Positions 17,331 to 26,415 of a stretch of 64,000 nucleotides of DNA are shown here, piece by piece. The notes under the pieces are model-generated. The model had not been told where the DNA came from. It did no database searches and was given only the letters and a program-made list of their open reading frames with translations. The stretch's first letter is position 1; every line of letters starts with the position of its first letter. A program made the translations under genes and the position numbers. Origin of the DNA: Saprospiraceae bacterium (GTDB lineage Bacteria; Bacteroidota; Bacteroidia; Chitinophagales; Saprospiraceae); NCBI GenBank assembly GCA_016722295.1, contig JADKGL010000029.1, forward strand, positions 124,001 to 188,000, given 5' to 3'.

Positions 17331-19214
17331 ATGTTGAAATATTTTTCACTGTTTATTCTTGGATTTATTTTTTTTGCTTGTAAAAATACAAAGCAGGAAA
17401 ATACAAAGCAGGACAATGTAAAACATACAAATGAAGTAAAAGAAATTGATGATCCACATAGTTTTTCTAAGCCAAAAATTTCATCAGTCAAACATTTACA
17501 TCTAGTTGCGGATATTGATTTTACAAATAAAAAAATTAATGGAATTGCAAAATATTTTTTGAATCCTAATTTTGGCAATGAGTTAATTTTGGATACCAAA
17601 GAATTAGAAATACATGAAGTCAATTTAGTAAAAGGTGCCGAGAAAAAGAAAGTTACTTTTTCATTCGGAATTCATGATTCCATACTAGGAAAAGCACTTC
17701 TCATTCCATTAGATCCTTTGTTTCAGGAAGTTGAAATTAGTTATTCGACTACAAAAGATGCAATGGCTCTCATGTGGATTGAGAAAGAACAAACTGATAG
17801 TAAAAAGTTTCCTTATTTGTTCACGCAAAGTCAATCAATTTATGCTAGATCATGGATCCCTTGTCCAGATGGACCTGGAATGCGATTCACATATTCAGCA
17901 GAAATAACAGTGCCCAAAGGTATGATGGCTGCAATGAGTGCAGAAAATACTCAAAAAGTAAATCAAGAGGGCAAGTATAAATTCCAAATGAAGTTTCCCA
18001 TACCAGCATATTTATTGGCATTAGCAGTTGGCGAATTTGATTTTCTTCCGATTGGTTCTCAAACTGGTGTTTATGCGTCTCCTTCTATTGTTAGTAAAGC
18101 GCAAGAAGAATTTGTTGATTTGCAGAAAATGCTTGAAGCAGCAGAGAATCTATATGGTAAATATCCATGGGGACGGTATGATGTTTTAGTCTTACCTTCT
18201 AGCTTTCCTTTTGGTGGTATGGAGAATCCAATGCTTACATTTGCTACTCCTAGTATTTTAGCCGGTGATCGCAGTTTGACTTCTTTATTGGCGCATGAAT
18301 TAGCACACTCTTGGTCAGGAAATTTAATTACAAATTCGACATGGAATGACTTCTGGATCAATGAGGGTTTTACCACTTATTTTGAAAGTCGAATTATGGA
18401 GAGCTTGTATGGAAAGGAGTATGCTGATATGCTGAGCACGCTTGGATATCAAGACCTCCAAAAGACTATTCAGAATTTAGAAAACAATAGCCCATTATCA
18501 AAATTACATCTAGAATTGAATAGCCAAGATCCTGAATTAAGTTTGAGTGATATCGCCTATGAAAAAGGAAAGTTATTCTTGAGAATGTTAGAAGAAAAAT
18601 ATGGTCGTGAAAAATTCGATCGATTTCTAAAAGCATACTTTAATGAGTTTCAGTTTCAATCAATGGATTCTTATAAATTTGAAAATTTTCTGAATGAAAA
18701 GCTTTTACATTCAGATCCTAAAATGCAGAGTGTAGTAAAGGAATGGATTTATGAGCCAGGATTGCCTCTGTTCAAGCCAAGTTATAGCAATAGTAAATTT
18801 CTTAAAGTAGAAGAGGAGGTAAAGGTATTTTTAAACTCGAAGAGTGTACAGAACATACTAGGAGCAAAGTATTCTACACATGAATGGCTTCATCTCATTC
18901 GTCAACTGCCCGTAGACAGCACCAATTTTATTGTCAAAAGTATTGATTCAAAATTCGCTTTGCGAAATTCTGGCAATTCTGAAATTCTATGTGCGTGGTT
19001 AGAATATGTAATTAAAAATGGACAGACTAAAACTTATGCAAAGGAGATTGAAAAATTCCTGCGAACTATAGGTCGAAGAAAGTTTTTAATGCCGATTTAT
19101 ACAGCGTTGCAAGATACCGGGAACAAAACGTTGGCAATGGAACTATTTGAGAAGTCAAAGTCAAATTATCATCCATTAACGCTTGAATCTATTTCAGATC
19201 TGTTTTCAAAGTAG
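17331..19214 (+). CDS. M1 family aminopeptidase, lipoprotein
   Basis: This 627-aa zinc aminopeptidase resembles leukotriene A4 hydrolase. A lipoprotein signal (LFILGFIFFAC, Cys about 17) places it in the envelope. The substrate exopeptidase motif is GGMENP. The zinc site is HELAHSWSGN, with the distal Glu in NEGFTTYFE. The C-terminal helical domain includes WIYEPGLPLF, a hallmark of the LTA4H/aminopeptidase B branch. It cleaves N-terminal residues from peptides, consistent with peptide scavenging together with the S46 peptidase directly downstream. Confidence 0.93.
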   Translation: MLKYFSLFILGFIFFACKNTKQENTKQDNVKHTNEVKEIDDPHSFSKPKISSVKHLHLVADIDFTNKKINGIAKYFLNPNFGNELILDTKELEIHEVNLVKGAEKKKVTFSFGIHDSILGKALLIPLDPLFQEVEISYSTTKDAMALMWIEKEQTDSKKFPYLFTQSQSIYARSWIPCPDGPGMRFTYSAEITVPKGMMAAMSAENTQKVNQEGKYKFQMKFPIPAYLLALAVGEFDFLPIGSQTGVYASPSIVSKAQEEFVDLQKMLEAAENLYGKYPWGRYDVLVLPSSFPFGGMENPMLTFATPSILAGDRSLTSLLAHELAHSWSGNLITNSTWNDFWINEGFTTYFESRIMESLYGKEYADMLSTLGYQDLQKTIQNLENNSPLSKLHLELNSQDPELSLSDIAYEKGKLFLRMLEEKYGREKFDRFLKAYFNEFQFQSMDSYKFENFLNEKLLHSDPKMQSVVKEWIYEPGLPLFKPSYSNSKFLKVEEEVKVFLNSKSVQNILGAKYSTHEWLHLIRQLPVDSTNFIVKSIDSKFALRNSGNSEILCAWLEYVIKNGQTKTYAKEIEKFLRTIGRRKFLMPIYTALQDTGNKTLAMELFEKSKSNYHPLTLESISDLFSK

Positions 19215-19274
19215 ATGTCATCGATAGAATCGACAAAAACAGCCAGATCCAAAGTGGAAAATATGAAAATTACG

Positions 19275-19282
19275 TATATTTG
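19275..19282 (+). promoter_or_regulatory. Candidate -7 element (TATATTTG) for the S46 peptidase gene
   Basis: An exact TAnnTTTG match, 28 bases before ATG 19311. It lies downstream of an in-frame ATG at 19215, so it supports starting the peptidase at 19311, where a signal peptide also begins. Confidence 0.5.
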
Positions 19283-19310
19283 CGCGTTTTTTAATAAAAA
19301 AGTAAAGAAA

Positions 19311-21377
19311 ATGAAGAAAAGCTTTTTAGCGTTAAGTTTTATTTTTGGGTTGATCGGTTTTTTAACTGCTCAAGCGGATATGTCAAAACCTCAACGATTT
19401 GACTATGGAAAAATGTGGACTTTTGAGAATCCACCGAAAGATTGGTTTAAGGAAGCCTATAACTTTACACCAGAAGATAAATGGTATGACGATGTGAGAA
19501 AATCTTCTCTTCGTTTTGCTTCATGGTGTTCTGCATCATTTGTTTCTCCAACAGGATTAATCATGACCAATCATCATTGTTCAAGAGATGTAGTGACTGC
19601 CTTACAAAAAGAAGGAGAGAACTTTGAGAAGGATGGTTTTTATGCTACAACATTGGCAGATGAACGACGATCAGAAGGATTGTTTGTTGAGCAACTGATC
19701 AAAGTTGAAGATATCTCAAAGAGAGTATTGGAGATGATGAGTAAAGGAAAAACAGACCAAGAAAAAAATGTATGGAAAGATTCAGCAATTGCTCAAATTA
19801 ATAGAGAATATTCTATGACTGATGCATGGAAAGGTTTAAGACTTCAGACAGTGACATACTATAGTGGAGGTAAGTTTAGCCTTTATGGATATAAGCGTTT
19901 TAGTGATATTCGCTTAGTGATGATCCCTGAAAATGATTTAGGTTATTTTGGAGGAGATCCAGACAACTTTACATTCCCAAGATATGCTTTAGATTGTACA
20001 TTTTGGAGAGCTTATGATGAATCGGGCAATCCATTAAATACATCTGAGAATTACTACAAATTTAATATTAACGGAGCAGCAGAAGGTGAGCCAGTTTTTG
20101 TAATTGGAAATCCAGGAACAACAGAGCGTTATAGAACAACAAAACAATTGGAGTATGATAGAGATTACAGACATCCAATCCAATTGACAATGATGAAAAA
20201 TCGTCATTCATTAATGATGAAAGAATATGAGAAAAGTCCAAATGCAGATTTGTTAAATGATATATTTGGAATTTCAAATGGTATAAAAGCGTATACAGGG
20301 ATTTTAGGAGGATTAAAAACTCCAGCATTGATGGCTAGAAAAAAAGCTATTGAAGATGAAGTACGATCTAAGACCAAAATCTCTGGAGAAGATCCATGGA
20401 CTGAATTAGAAAAAGCAGTTGCAGGATTGAAAAAATATGCGAGCTCAATAACATTGTTGGGACCAGGTGGCAGTAAAGGTAAGGCTGTGAATTTGATCCA
20501 TGCTTTAGCAAAATATGAAAATACACTTTCTATGCCTAATAATGGCCCAGCTCTTGAAAAGCTAAAAGGACAAATAAAGGAGTTAACAAAGGATTTGAAT
20601 ACCCCAAAGGAGAAAGAATATTTGGCGACTTACTTGGCTGAATTGAAACAATTTGAGCATCCCGACAATAAATTTATCGACAAAGTATTGGATGGAAAAT
20701 CAGCAGAAGTGAGAGCAGACAAGATGATCGAAAAAAGTGATTTATTGAATCCAAAAGATCTCGATAAGTTGTTTGAAAAAAGTGCTGACAAATTTAAAAA
20801 AGCAGATGATCCATTTTTAGATGCATCTAGAATATTAGTACCAAAGTTCAATGAAGCTGTAAATGCATTTCAATCAACAACTCCAAGGAGAAGAGCTCTT
20901 GAAGCTAAAATTGCAAATAATGTATTCAATGTAAAGGGAACAAATCTTCCTCCAGATGCTACATTTACCTTAAGATTGGCTGATGGTGTTGTCAAGAATT
21001 ATGAGTATAATGGAACTGTTGCACCAGTTAAAACTACATTTTTTGGTCTTTACGACAGACATTTTTCGTATGATTGAAAGTTTCCATGGTCTTTACCTTC
21101 AAGATGGCAAAATCCTCCAATGGAGTTGTTAAAATCACCAATGAATTTTATTGCAACAAATGACATTATAGGTGGTAATTCAGGCAGTGCGATAATCAAT
21201 AGAAACAAAGAAGCAGTAGGTTTAATTTTTGATGGTAATATCGAGTCTTTGCCAGGTAGCTTTATCTATGATGATGTGTCAAATCGTTCTGTTGCAGTGC
21301 ATGCAGGAGGTATTTATGCAGCTTTGAAATATATTTACAGAGCAGATCGTTTAGTAAGTGAATTAACTGGAAAATAA
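19311..21377 (+). pseudogene. S46 family dipeptidyl-peptidase (DPP7/DPP11-like) interrupted by an in-frame TGA
   Basis: A signal peptide (SFLALSFIFGLIGFLTAQA) starts at 19311. The catalytic His region is SPTGLIMTNHHCSRD. At 21075-21077 the frame meets TGA inside YDRHFSYD-stop-KFPWSLP, where family members usually have Gly (YDGKFPW). The same frame then stays open for another 99 codons and carries the catalytic Ser loop GGNSGSAII and the usual end FDGNIESLPG...AGGIYAALKYIY. There is no frameshift: one GGA-to-TGA change explains the break. If translation stops there, the 588-aa product lacks the nucleophile. Total coding length, 688 codons plus stop, fits the family. Residual sequencing error is possible. 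Confidence 0.88.
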
Positions 21378-21382
21378 AAAGT

Positions 21383-21820
21383 ATGAAATATTTATCGATA
21401 TTATTCTTTTGTAGCATTGGTTTGATGTCATTTCAATCTTGCTCATCATCTTCAACTTCAGCAGTCAAAGGTTTGAAGGGATTGTTGGCAAAACCAGATT
21501 GTCATGGACCATGTGGTAAAATCATGCCTTGTGAAGGAAAGGAAATTACATTTGAGTTGGAGTTGAGAAACAATAATGTCATGAGTTCAGGCAATGCATT
21601 GTTTTTTAGGGATCCCGATAATTATGACTATACATTCAGAGTTAACTTTGCAGAAACTGTACCAGTTGAAACGTATTCAGATATCAAAAATCCAGCGAAT
21701 AAAAGAGTTGTGTTTACTGGTGTCGTAGAAGGTTTTGATCAATATGTACATGAAGTCTGTACAAGATCATATATCTTTAAAGTTACTGATAAAGATAAAT
21801 TTAAGATATTAGACAAATAA
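21383..21820 (+). CDS. Small lipoprotein of unknown function
   Basis: This 145-aa protein has a lipoprotein signal (LSILFFCSIGLMSFQSC, lipobox FQSC). The mature part has conserved-looking cysteines (DCHGPCGKIMPC) and a beta-rich body (EITFELELRNNN, FRVNFAET, KRVVFTGVVEGFD) that suggests an OB-like fold. The last Cys is in VHEVCTRSYIF. It starts five bases after the S46 gene, so it shares that transcript, and it is closed by the terminator at 21847. I do not recognise a named family. Confidence 0.75.
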   Translation: MKYLSILFFCSIGLMSFQSCSSSSTSAVKGLKGLLAKPDCHGPCGKIMPCEGKEITFELELRNNNVMSSGNALFFRDPDNYDYTFRVNFAETVPVETYSDIKNPANKRVVFTGVVEGFDQYVHEVCTRSYIFKVTDKDKFKILDK

Positions 21821-21846
21821 TCCTATTTGTTAGGATTGATAAAAAT

Positions 21847-21895
21847 AAAAACTACTTAGTTAAGTTCGTAAATGATTTTTCTAAGTAGTTTTTTA
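21847..21895. terminator. Bidirectional intrinsic terminator
   Basis: The stem AAAACTACTTAG pairs with CTAAGTAGTTTT around a loop of about 22 bases. T tracts follow on both strands, so it can end both the rightward lipoprotein transcript and the leftward rocD transcript. Confidence 0.75.
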
Positions 21896-21912
21896 TTTGT
21901 GATATTTTGTTG

Positions 21913-23145
21913 TCAAATTTTTTGAATACAATTTTCAATGATTGAAATTGCTTCACGCATTTGTGTTTGATTGATAGTTAATGGTGGAGCAAAGCGGATG
22001 ATATTTCCATGTGTAGGTTTTGCCAATAATCCATGTTCAGACATGCTAATGCAAAGATTCCAAGCAATGTCCGAATCTTCTGGAATATCAAGCTCGATAG
22101 CATTTAGTAGCCCTTTACCACGAACCTCTTTAATTATTGGATATTGCGCAAGAATATTATTGAGTTCATTTCGGAAAAATTCACCCATTTTCTGTGCATT
22201 ACTAGCTAGATTTTCATCAAGCAAAATTTGAAGAGATTCTATAGCTACTGCACAAGCTAGAGGATTCCCGCCATATGTAGAACCATGCTCTCCTGGGTGT
22301 ATACACATCATGACTTCATCATCAGCAAGCACTGCGGACACAGGTAATGTGCCTCCTGATAGAGCCTTACCTAATAGGACTAGGTCAGGTCTGATGTCCA
22401 AATGATCACAAGCTAACATTTTTCCAGTTCGAGCCAGTCCAGTTTGTATTTCATCTGCAATGAAGAGAATTTTATTTTCTTTACAAAGTAAATAAAGTGA
22501 TTTCATGTATTCATTGTCTGGGACAATGATTCCTGCTTCTCCTTGTATTGGTTCTATTAATATGGCAACCACATTTGGATTTATAGCTTTTTTGAAAGCT
22601 TCGATCGAATTGTAATCTACCTTGATTAAGCCGGGTAAATATGGTCCAAAACCTTTGTATGAACTGGGGTCATTTGAAGCTGATACTGCAGCCATAGTTC
22701 GTCCGTGAAAATTACCATTAAACACGATTATTTGAGCTTGATTTTCGGCGACATTTTTATGAGTGTATCCCCATTTCCTTGCTAGTTTGATAGAAGTCTC
22801 CACTGCTTCGGCACCTGTATTCATTGGCAATAATTTGTCATAGCCAAACAAATTATGTACAAATTCTTCATATCGTCCCAAATGACTATTGTAAAAAGCT
22901 CTTGACGTTAACGTTAAATTCTTAGCCTGTTCGATTAATACATTTATAATGCGAGGATGGCAATGACCTTGATTTACTGCTGAATATGCCGATAAAAAAT
23001 CAAAGTATTGTTTTCCTTCCACATCCCAAACATATATGCCTTGTCCTCTATCAAGAACAACAGGCAATGGATGATAATTGTGTGCGCCATATTTCTCTTC
23101 TAAAAGAATATAATTTTGAGAGATTTGATTTTTTATCGATTGCAT
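21913..23145 (-). CDS. rocD: Ornithine aminotransferase
   Basis: This class III PLP aminotransferase of about 410 aa converts ornithine and 2-oxoglutarate to glutamate semialdehyde and glutamate. Signatures are EEKYGAHNYHPLPVVL at the N-terminus, FDFLSAYSAVNQGH, MNTGAEAVETSIKLAR, LFIADEIQTGLARTGK and the PLP Lys in LLGKALSGG. The ATG at 23145 (MQSIKNQISQ) is chosen over an in-frame start at 23172, which would overlap coaE and add an unusual extension. It is downstream of coaE on the same strand. Confidence 0.93.
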   Translation of the reverse strand: MQSIKNQISQNYILLEEKYGAHNYHPLPVVLDRGQGIYVWDVEGKQYFDFLSAYSAVNQGHCHPRIINVLIEQAKNLTLTSRAFYNSHLGRYEEFVHNLFGYDKLLPMNTGAEAVETSIKLARKWGYTHKNVAENQAQIIVFNGNFHGRTMAAVSASNDPSSYKGFGPYLPGLIKVDYNSIEAFKKAINPNVVAILIEPIQGEAGIIVPDNEYMKSLYLLCKENKILFIADEIQTGLARTGKMLACDHLDIRPDLVLLGKALSGGTLPVSAVLADDEVMMCIHPGEHGSTYGGNPLACAVAIESLQILLDENLASNAQKMGEFFRNELNNILAQYPIIKEVRGKGLLNAIELDIPEDSDIAWNLCISMSEHGLLAKPTHGNIIRFAPPLTINQTQMREAISIIENCIQKI

Positions 23146-23162
23146 ATTCTTGATTTTATAAA

Positions 23163-23750
23163 CTAACTGCAAAGCTGCAAAATTTGTTTATGAATAGTAA
23201 TTACTTGAGGGATTAATTTGAATGGTTCATAGTTGTTAATGATAAAATCCGAATGCATTTTGAGGTATTCATCAGAATGTTGATTTTTTATTCTGGCTTG
23301 AACATTTTCAATAGTAGTGTGATCTCTTTGAAGTACTCGTTCGATTCTTATTTTTTTAGGAGCGACAACAGCAATAACCTTGTGTACAGTTTGTTGTTTA
23401 ACTGTATCAAGTAGGAGAGCGGATTCTTTAATGATATAAGCTGAAGTTTGATGTTGCCGCCAAAGATCAAAATCATCGAATACATATGGATGGATGATCT
23501 GATTTAAAGCTTTCAATTTTACTTCGTCTTGAAATACGATTTCAGCTATATATGCACGATTGTATGAACCATTGATATAAGTTTTTTCTCCAAAAGCGGC
23601 AATAAGTTTTTTTTGTAATTCTACATTAGAATGGATCAAATTTTTAGCTTCAATATCTGAATTATAAATAGGAATGCCTATTGTGTTAAAAATTTTAGCT
23701 ACAGTTGATTTTCCACTACCTATTCCTCCAGTTAAACCTACTATTAGCAT
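23163..23750 (-). CDS. coaE: Dephospho-CoA kinase
   Basis: This 195-aa P-loop kinase carries out the last step of coenzyme A synthesis. Walker A is GLTGGIGSGKST at residues 5-16, followed by the substrate segment YNSDIEAKNL. The lid region includes RIERVLQRD, with the arginines typical of the family. The length is normal. It lies between yigZ and rocD in a leftward set. Confidence 0.94.
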   Translation of the reverse strand: MLIVGLTGGIGSGKSTVAKIFNTIGIPIYNSDIEAKNLIHSNVELQKKLIAAFGEKTYINGSYNRAYIAEIVFQDEVKLKALNQIIHPYVFDDFDLWRQHQTSAYIIKESALLLDTVKQQTVHKVIAVVAPKKIRIERVLQRDHTTIENVQARIKNQHSDEYLKMHSDFIINNYEPFKLIPQVITIHKQILQLCS

Positions 23751-23763
23751 GTTAATCTTTTTT

Positions 23764-23781
23764 AATCTAATCTAATCTAAT
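23764..23781. repeat. Short tandem repeat (AATCT)3.6
   Basis: Three full copies and one partial copy of a five-base unit lie across the 3' end and stop codon of the yigZ-family gene, just before coaE. The array is short and only weakly suggests slippage potential. Confidence 0.6.
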
Positions 23782-24405
23782 AATTTCGCATCCAAAGATA
23801 TTATAAACATCTATATCTGCTGAATTTTTATCTAGAATCGACTTTATTTGTTTGAAATATTCGGCTTCTGTTTTTGATGAAATCTCAATAAGTAGTTCAT
23901 TCCCTAAGCTATCGGTATTCATTTCCAAAAGTTTTCCATGGAAGAGTTTGAGTTGATTTAAAAAACTTTGCGCTTGAGCAAATCCACAAGTGATTTTAAA
24001 GTTTGATAGTCTATTTATTTCAATTATGGTACATGATTCAAGACAGATTTGAGAAGCAGTTTTATACGCTTTTATTAAACCTCCAGTGCCAAGTAAAATT
24101 CCTCCAAAATATCGAACAACGAATATTGCTATATTCGTAAGGTGTAATTTGTCTATTTGTCCTAAAATGGGTTTTCCCGCAGTTCCGCTTGGCTCGCCGT
24201 CATCAACTGTACGAAACACATTTTGATCAAATCCTAATCGATATGCATAACATACATGTCGAGACTTTGGATGATTTTTTTTTAAATTTTCGAAGATTTG
24301 TTTGATTTCTTCAAGTTGATTGACTGGGTAAGCATAAGCAATAAATTTGCTTGATTTTTCTGTGATTTCACATGTTTTTATATCCGCTATACTAAAATAT
24401 TCCAT
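23767..24405 (-). CDS. YigZ/IMPACT family protein
   Basis: This 212-aa protein contains the UPF0029 N-terminal domain: SKFIAYAYPV, SRHVCYAYRLG and the signature VDDGEPSGTAGKPIL, followed by VVRYFGGILLGTGGLIKAY. A C-terminal DUF1949-like domain ends the protein. Family members bind ribosomes or modulate translation under stress, and the molecular role in bacteria is poorly known. It overlaps the EamA transporter gene by one base, so the two are translationally coupled. Confidence 0.9.
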   Translation of the reverse strand: MEYFSIADIKTCEITEKSSKFIAYAYPVNQLEEIKQIFENLKKNHPKSRHVCYAYRLGFDQNVFRTVDDGEPSGTAGKPILGQIDKLHLTNIAIFVVRYFGGILLGTGGLIKAYKTASQICLESCTIIEINRLSNFKITCGFAQAQSFLNQLKLFHGKLLEMNTDSLGNELLIEISSKTEAEYFKQIKSILDKNSADIDVYNIFGCEIIRLD

Positions 24406-25247
24406 TAGAGATATTTAGAAATAATGAATACAGCTAACAAAGCGAGTAACAGTCCTGCAAATTTTTTAGTTGTAAATTTCTCACTGTAAAATAGAATGGA
24501 AACCAAAACTGAAATTAAAATTACTGAGCAATTTAAAATTGGAAAAGCAATGGAGCCAGGAATTTGTTGACGTAAGGCATGGTTTAAAAAGTAAATCGAA
24601 GCAAAGTTCGGAATAGCTAAAGCAAGTCCAGAGATAATAATTTCTTTTTTTAATAGAACTGTTTCTTTTTTAGTTAACATAAATATCAATCCAAAAAGAA
24701 AAGCAATAAAGAAAATCGAACTGGTGAATTGCATACCAGAGCTGTTGAGATTTTCTGCATATTTGTTTTTATAAATAAAAAGAATCTCAATGCACGAACT
24801 AGCACCTGCTGCAAGGAAAATTACGTTGCCCATTTTCCCAACTTTTGTATCTCCACTAGTTAGAAAGTAAATTGCAATAATTGCTAGTAGAACAGCAATT
24901 TTTTGATATAGGTTAAGCGAATCACCCATGATGAGTGCCACAATAACTGTGACGACAACTGACATTTTTTGAATGACAGTGGTCATAGCTAGGCCATTGG
25001 ATTTTATACTTTGTGCATACCAGTTAAATCCGAGAATAAAAAAAGCACCTAAAAGAATAGAGATGAGTAATTCATCCAAATGAAATTGCAATTGTTCAGA
25101 AAATGCGATAAGAATAAATCCAATTATACTACAAAAAAAATAGTTCAAAAGGATAATAGAAAATATAGAATAATTTCTCTTTTGGAATTCTTTAAAACCA
25201 AATCCGAGGAGCACTGTACAGCATATACTAATGATTAAACTTAGCAT
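24405..25247 (-). CDS. EamA/DMT superfamily membrane transporter
   Basis: This 280-aa protein consists almost entirely of hydrophobic helices, about ten, arranged as two EamA halves. Examples are LIISICCTVLLGFGF, FCSIIGFILIAF, AFFILGFNWYAQSI and the last helices ILISVLVSILFY and GLLLALLAVFII. The substrate is unknown; family members export amino acids or other small metabolites. A -7 element lies seven bases before the ATG, suggesting a nearly leaderless mRNA. It is the first gene of the eamA-yigZ-coaE-rocD set. Confidence 0.85.
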   Translation of the reverse strand: MLSLIISICCTVLLGFGFKEFQKRNYSIFSIILLNYFFCSIIGFILIAFSEQLQFHLDELLISILLGAFFILGFNWYAQSIKSNGLAMTTVIQKMSVVVTVIVALIMGDSLNLYQKIAVLLAIIAIYFLTSGDTKVGKMGNVIFLAAGASSCIEILFIYKNKYAENLNSSGMQFTSSIFFIAFLFGLIFMLTKKETVLLKKEIIISGLALAIPNFASIYFLNHALRQQIPGSIAFPILNCSVILISVLVSILFYSEKFTTKKFAGLLLALLAVFIISKYL

Positions 25248-25254
25248 CTTGCCG

Positions 25255-25262
25255 CAAAGATA
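25255..25262 (-). promoter_or_regulatory. Candidate -7 element (TATCTTTG) for the eamA-yigZ-coaE-rocD set
   Basis: This exact TAnnTTTG match on the minus strand ends seven bases before the EamA start codon. A transcript from it would have almost no leader. Confidence 0.45.
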
Positions 25263-25334
25263 CTGATTTGTCAGATATATTTATATTTGAATAATAGGGA
25301 GGAGTAATCGAATTGAATTAGATGAAATTTATTG

Positions 25335-25904
25335 CTATTCTTTTTTGCCAAGAAATTCTTCTGTGAAATGTATTTTTTCTTTTGGTTTAGAAAATTTATC
25401 AGAATTGTATGTAGTAGAATTTCCTTTGGGAATAGAAAGTGAATTCCATTTCTCATCACACATCATTTTGCCTATAAAGACTATTTGACCAATATGATAA
25501 GGGTAATGTGCCAGTTGCCGATTGATCGCTTCAATAACACTATGGCCTTGATTTCGAATGTAAATTATTTTTGTCAAATCGTCTTCAGTCAACGCATGTA
25601 ATGCACTAAAAAGGCAATTCCATCCTTGGTTCCATTTTTCTAAAAGTTCAATTTTTGTTTTGATATCATTTTCAAATTCTGCATCTCTTTGTCGCCATTC
25701 TTTTTCACCATCCGAAGTTAAAAAATCAGTCCAACGGGAGAGCATATTTCCACATAAATGTTTTACAATTATTGCTATGCTATTACTTTCCGCATTGTAT
25801 TGCCAAAAGAGCTGATCTTCTGACACTTGGTCAAAAGTCTTTTCGCCTAGCATTTTATAGTATTCAAATTGTTTGATTGAACTATTGAGAAAATCATTAT
25901 TCAT
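25335..25904 (-). CDS. DinB-like / DUF1572 family protein
   Basis: This protein has about 189 aa. The fold is the four-helix bundle of the DinB superfamily. It shows QFEYYKMLGEKTFDQV, the metal-ligand candidate His in IIVKHLCGNMLSRW, and the C-terminal helix INRQLAHYPYHIGQIVFIGK with two His. The motif set matches DUF1572, which is common in Bacteroidota. Members bind a divalent metal, and some use bacillithiol or similar thiols as cofactor, but the reaction is unknown here. The ATG at 25904 is used because the longer frame starts at TTG. Confidence 0.8.
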   Translation of the reverse strand: MNNDFLNSSIKQFEYYKMLGEKTFDQVSEDQLFWQYNAESNSIAIIVKHLCGNMLSRWTDFLTSDGEKEWRQRDAEFENDIKTKIELLEKWNQGWNCLFSALHALTEDDLTKIIYIRNQGHSVIEAINRQLAHYPYHIGQIVFIGKMMCDEKWNSLSIPKGNSTTYNSDKFSKPKEKIHFTEEFLGKKE

Positions 25905-25999
25905 TATTGTTAGTTTTAAAAAGTACAATCAATAGACATATTTGTTTAATTTATTTTATATTTGCTTGAACTTTTAGATGTTATAAGAGTAAATTTTAG

Positions 26000-26007
26000 T
26001 ATTTTTG
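26000..26007 (+). promoter_or_regulatory. Candidate -7 element (TATTTTTG) for the small membrane ORF
   Basis: An exact TAnnTTTG match, 18 bases before ATG 26026. It is the main reason to take that short ORF seriously. Confidence 0.35.
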
Positions 26008-26025
26008 TTTGTGCTAAGGACAAAG

Positions 26026-26415
26026 ATGAGCCTTGAAAAGTTATATAGAATTATAGTTGCTCTATGTGTATTTATTTCAATGTATGGATTAGAACTAGTT
26101 CATATGCATTCTAATTGGTTTGAAATTTCATTTTATATATCAAAAATTTCAAAATATTTAACTTTGTTTTTGCCGATTACCATAGTATTTATATTTTTGG
26201 ATAAAATGGTTAGGCTTATTTCTGTTTTTGTGTTAATTGACATTTATATATTTTTAGCCTCCGTAAAAAATCGCATCGCTTCTTCACCTCCTTCTCTACC
26301 TACGCCAGAATCTTTCATTCCACCGAAAGGAGTGCGTAGATCTCTCAGTAGCCAACAATTGATCCATACGATTCCTGTATTTAATTTTGTCGTCAATTGC
26401 ATCGCTCTATTATGA
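26026..26415 (+). CDS. Possible small membrane protein, 3' part antisense to the aldehyde dehydrogenase gene
   Basis: The first 75 residues have two or three hydrophobic helices (RIIVALCVFISMYGLEL, YLTLFLPITIVFIFL, MVRLISVFVLIDIYIFLA) and look like a genuine small membrane protein. From about 26244 the frame runs antisense through the end of the aldehyde dehydrogenase gene and reads as low-quality sequence (SSPPSLPTPESFIPPK). This may be a real gene whose 3' end was lost, or a chance ORF. No family is recognised. Confidence 0.35.
   Translation: MSLEKLYRIIVALCVFISMYGLELVHMHSNWFEISFYISKISKYLTLFLPITIVFIFLDKMVRLISVFVLIDIYIFLASVKNRIASSPPSLPTPESFIPPKGVRRSLSSQQLIHTIPVFNFVVNCIALL

Noticed and set aside
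19215..19310. N-terminal extension of the S46 peptidase from ATG 19215
   Set aside because: A -7 element and a classic signal peptide start at or after 19275 and 19311. The extension would bury the signal peptide.
21075..21077. TGA read as Gly through an alternative genetic code
   Set aside because: rpoD and the CDGSH gene end naturally in TGA and keep their family lengths, so TGA is a normal stop here.
21060..21120. Frameshift between the two S46 peptidase parts
   Set aside because: The two parts are in the same frame. 14 sense codons (KFPWSLPSRWQNPP) lie between the TGA and the second part, so a nonsense codon is the simpler explanation.
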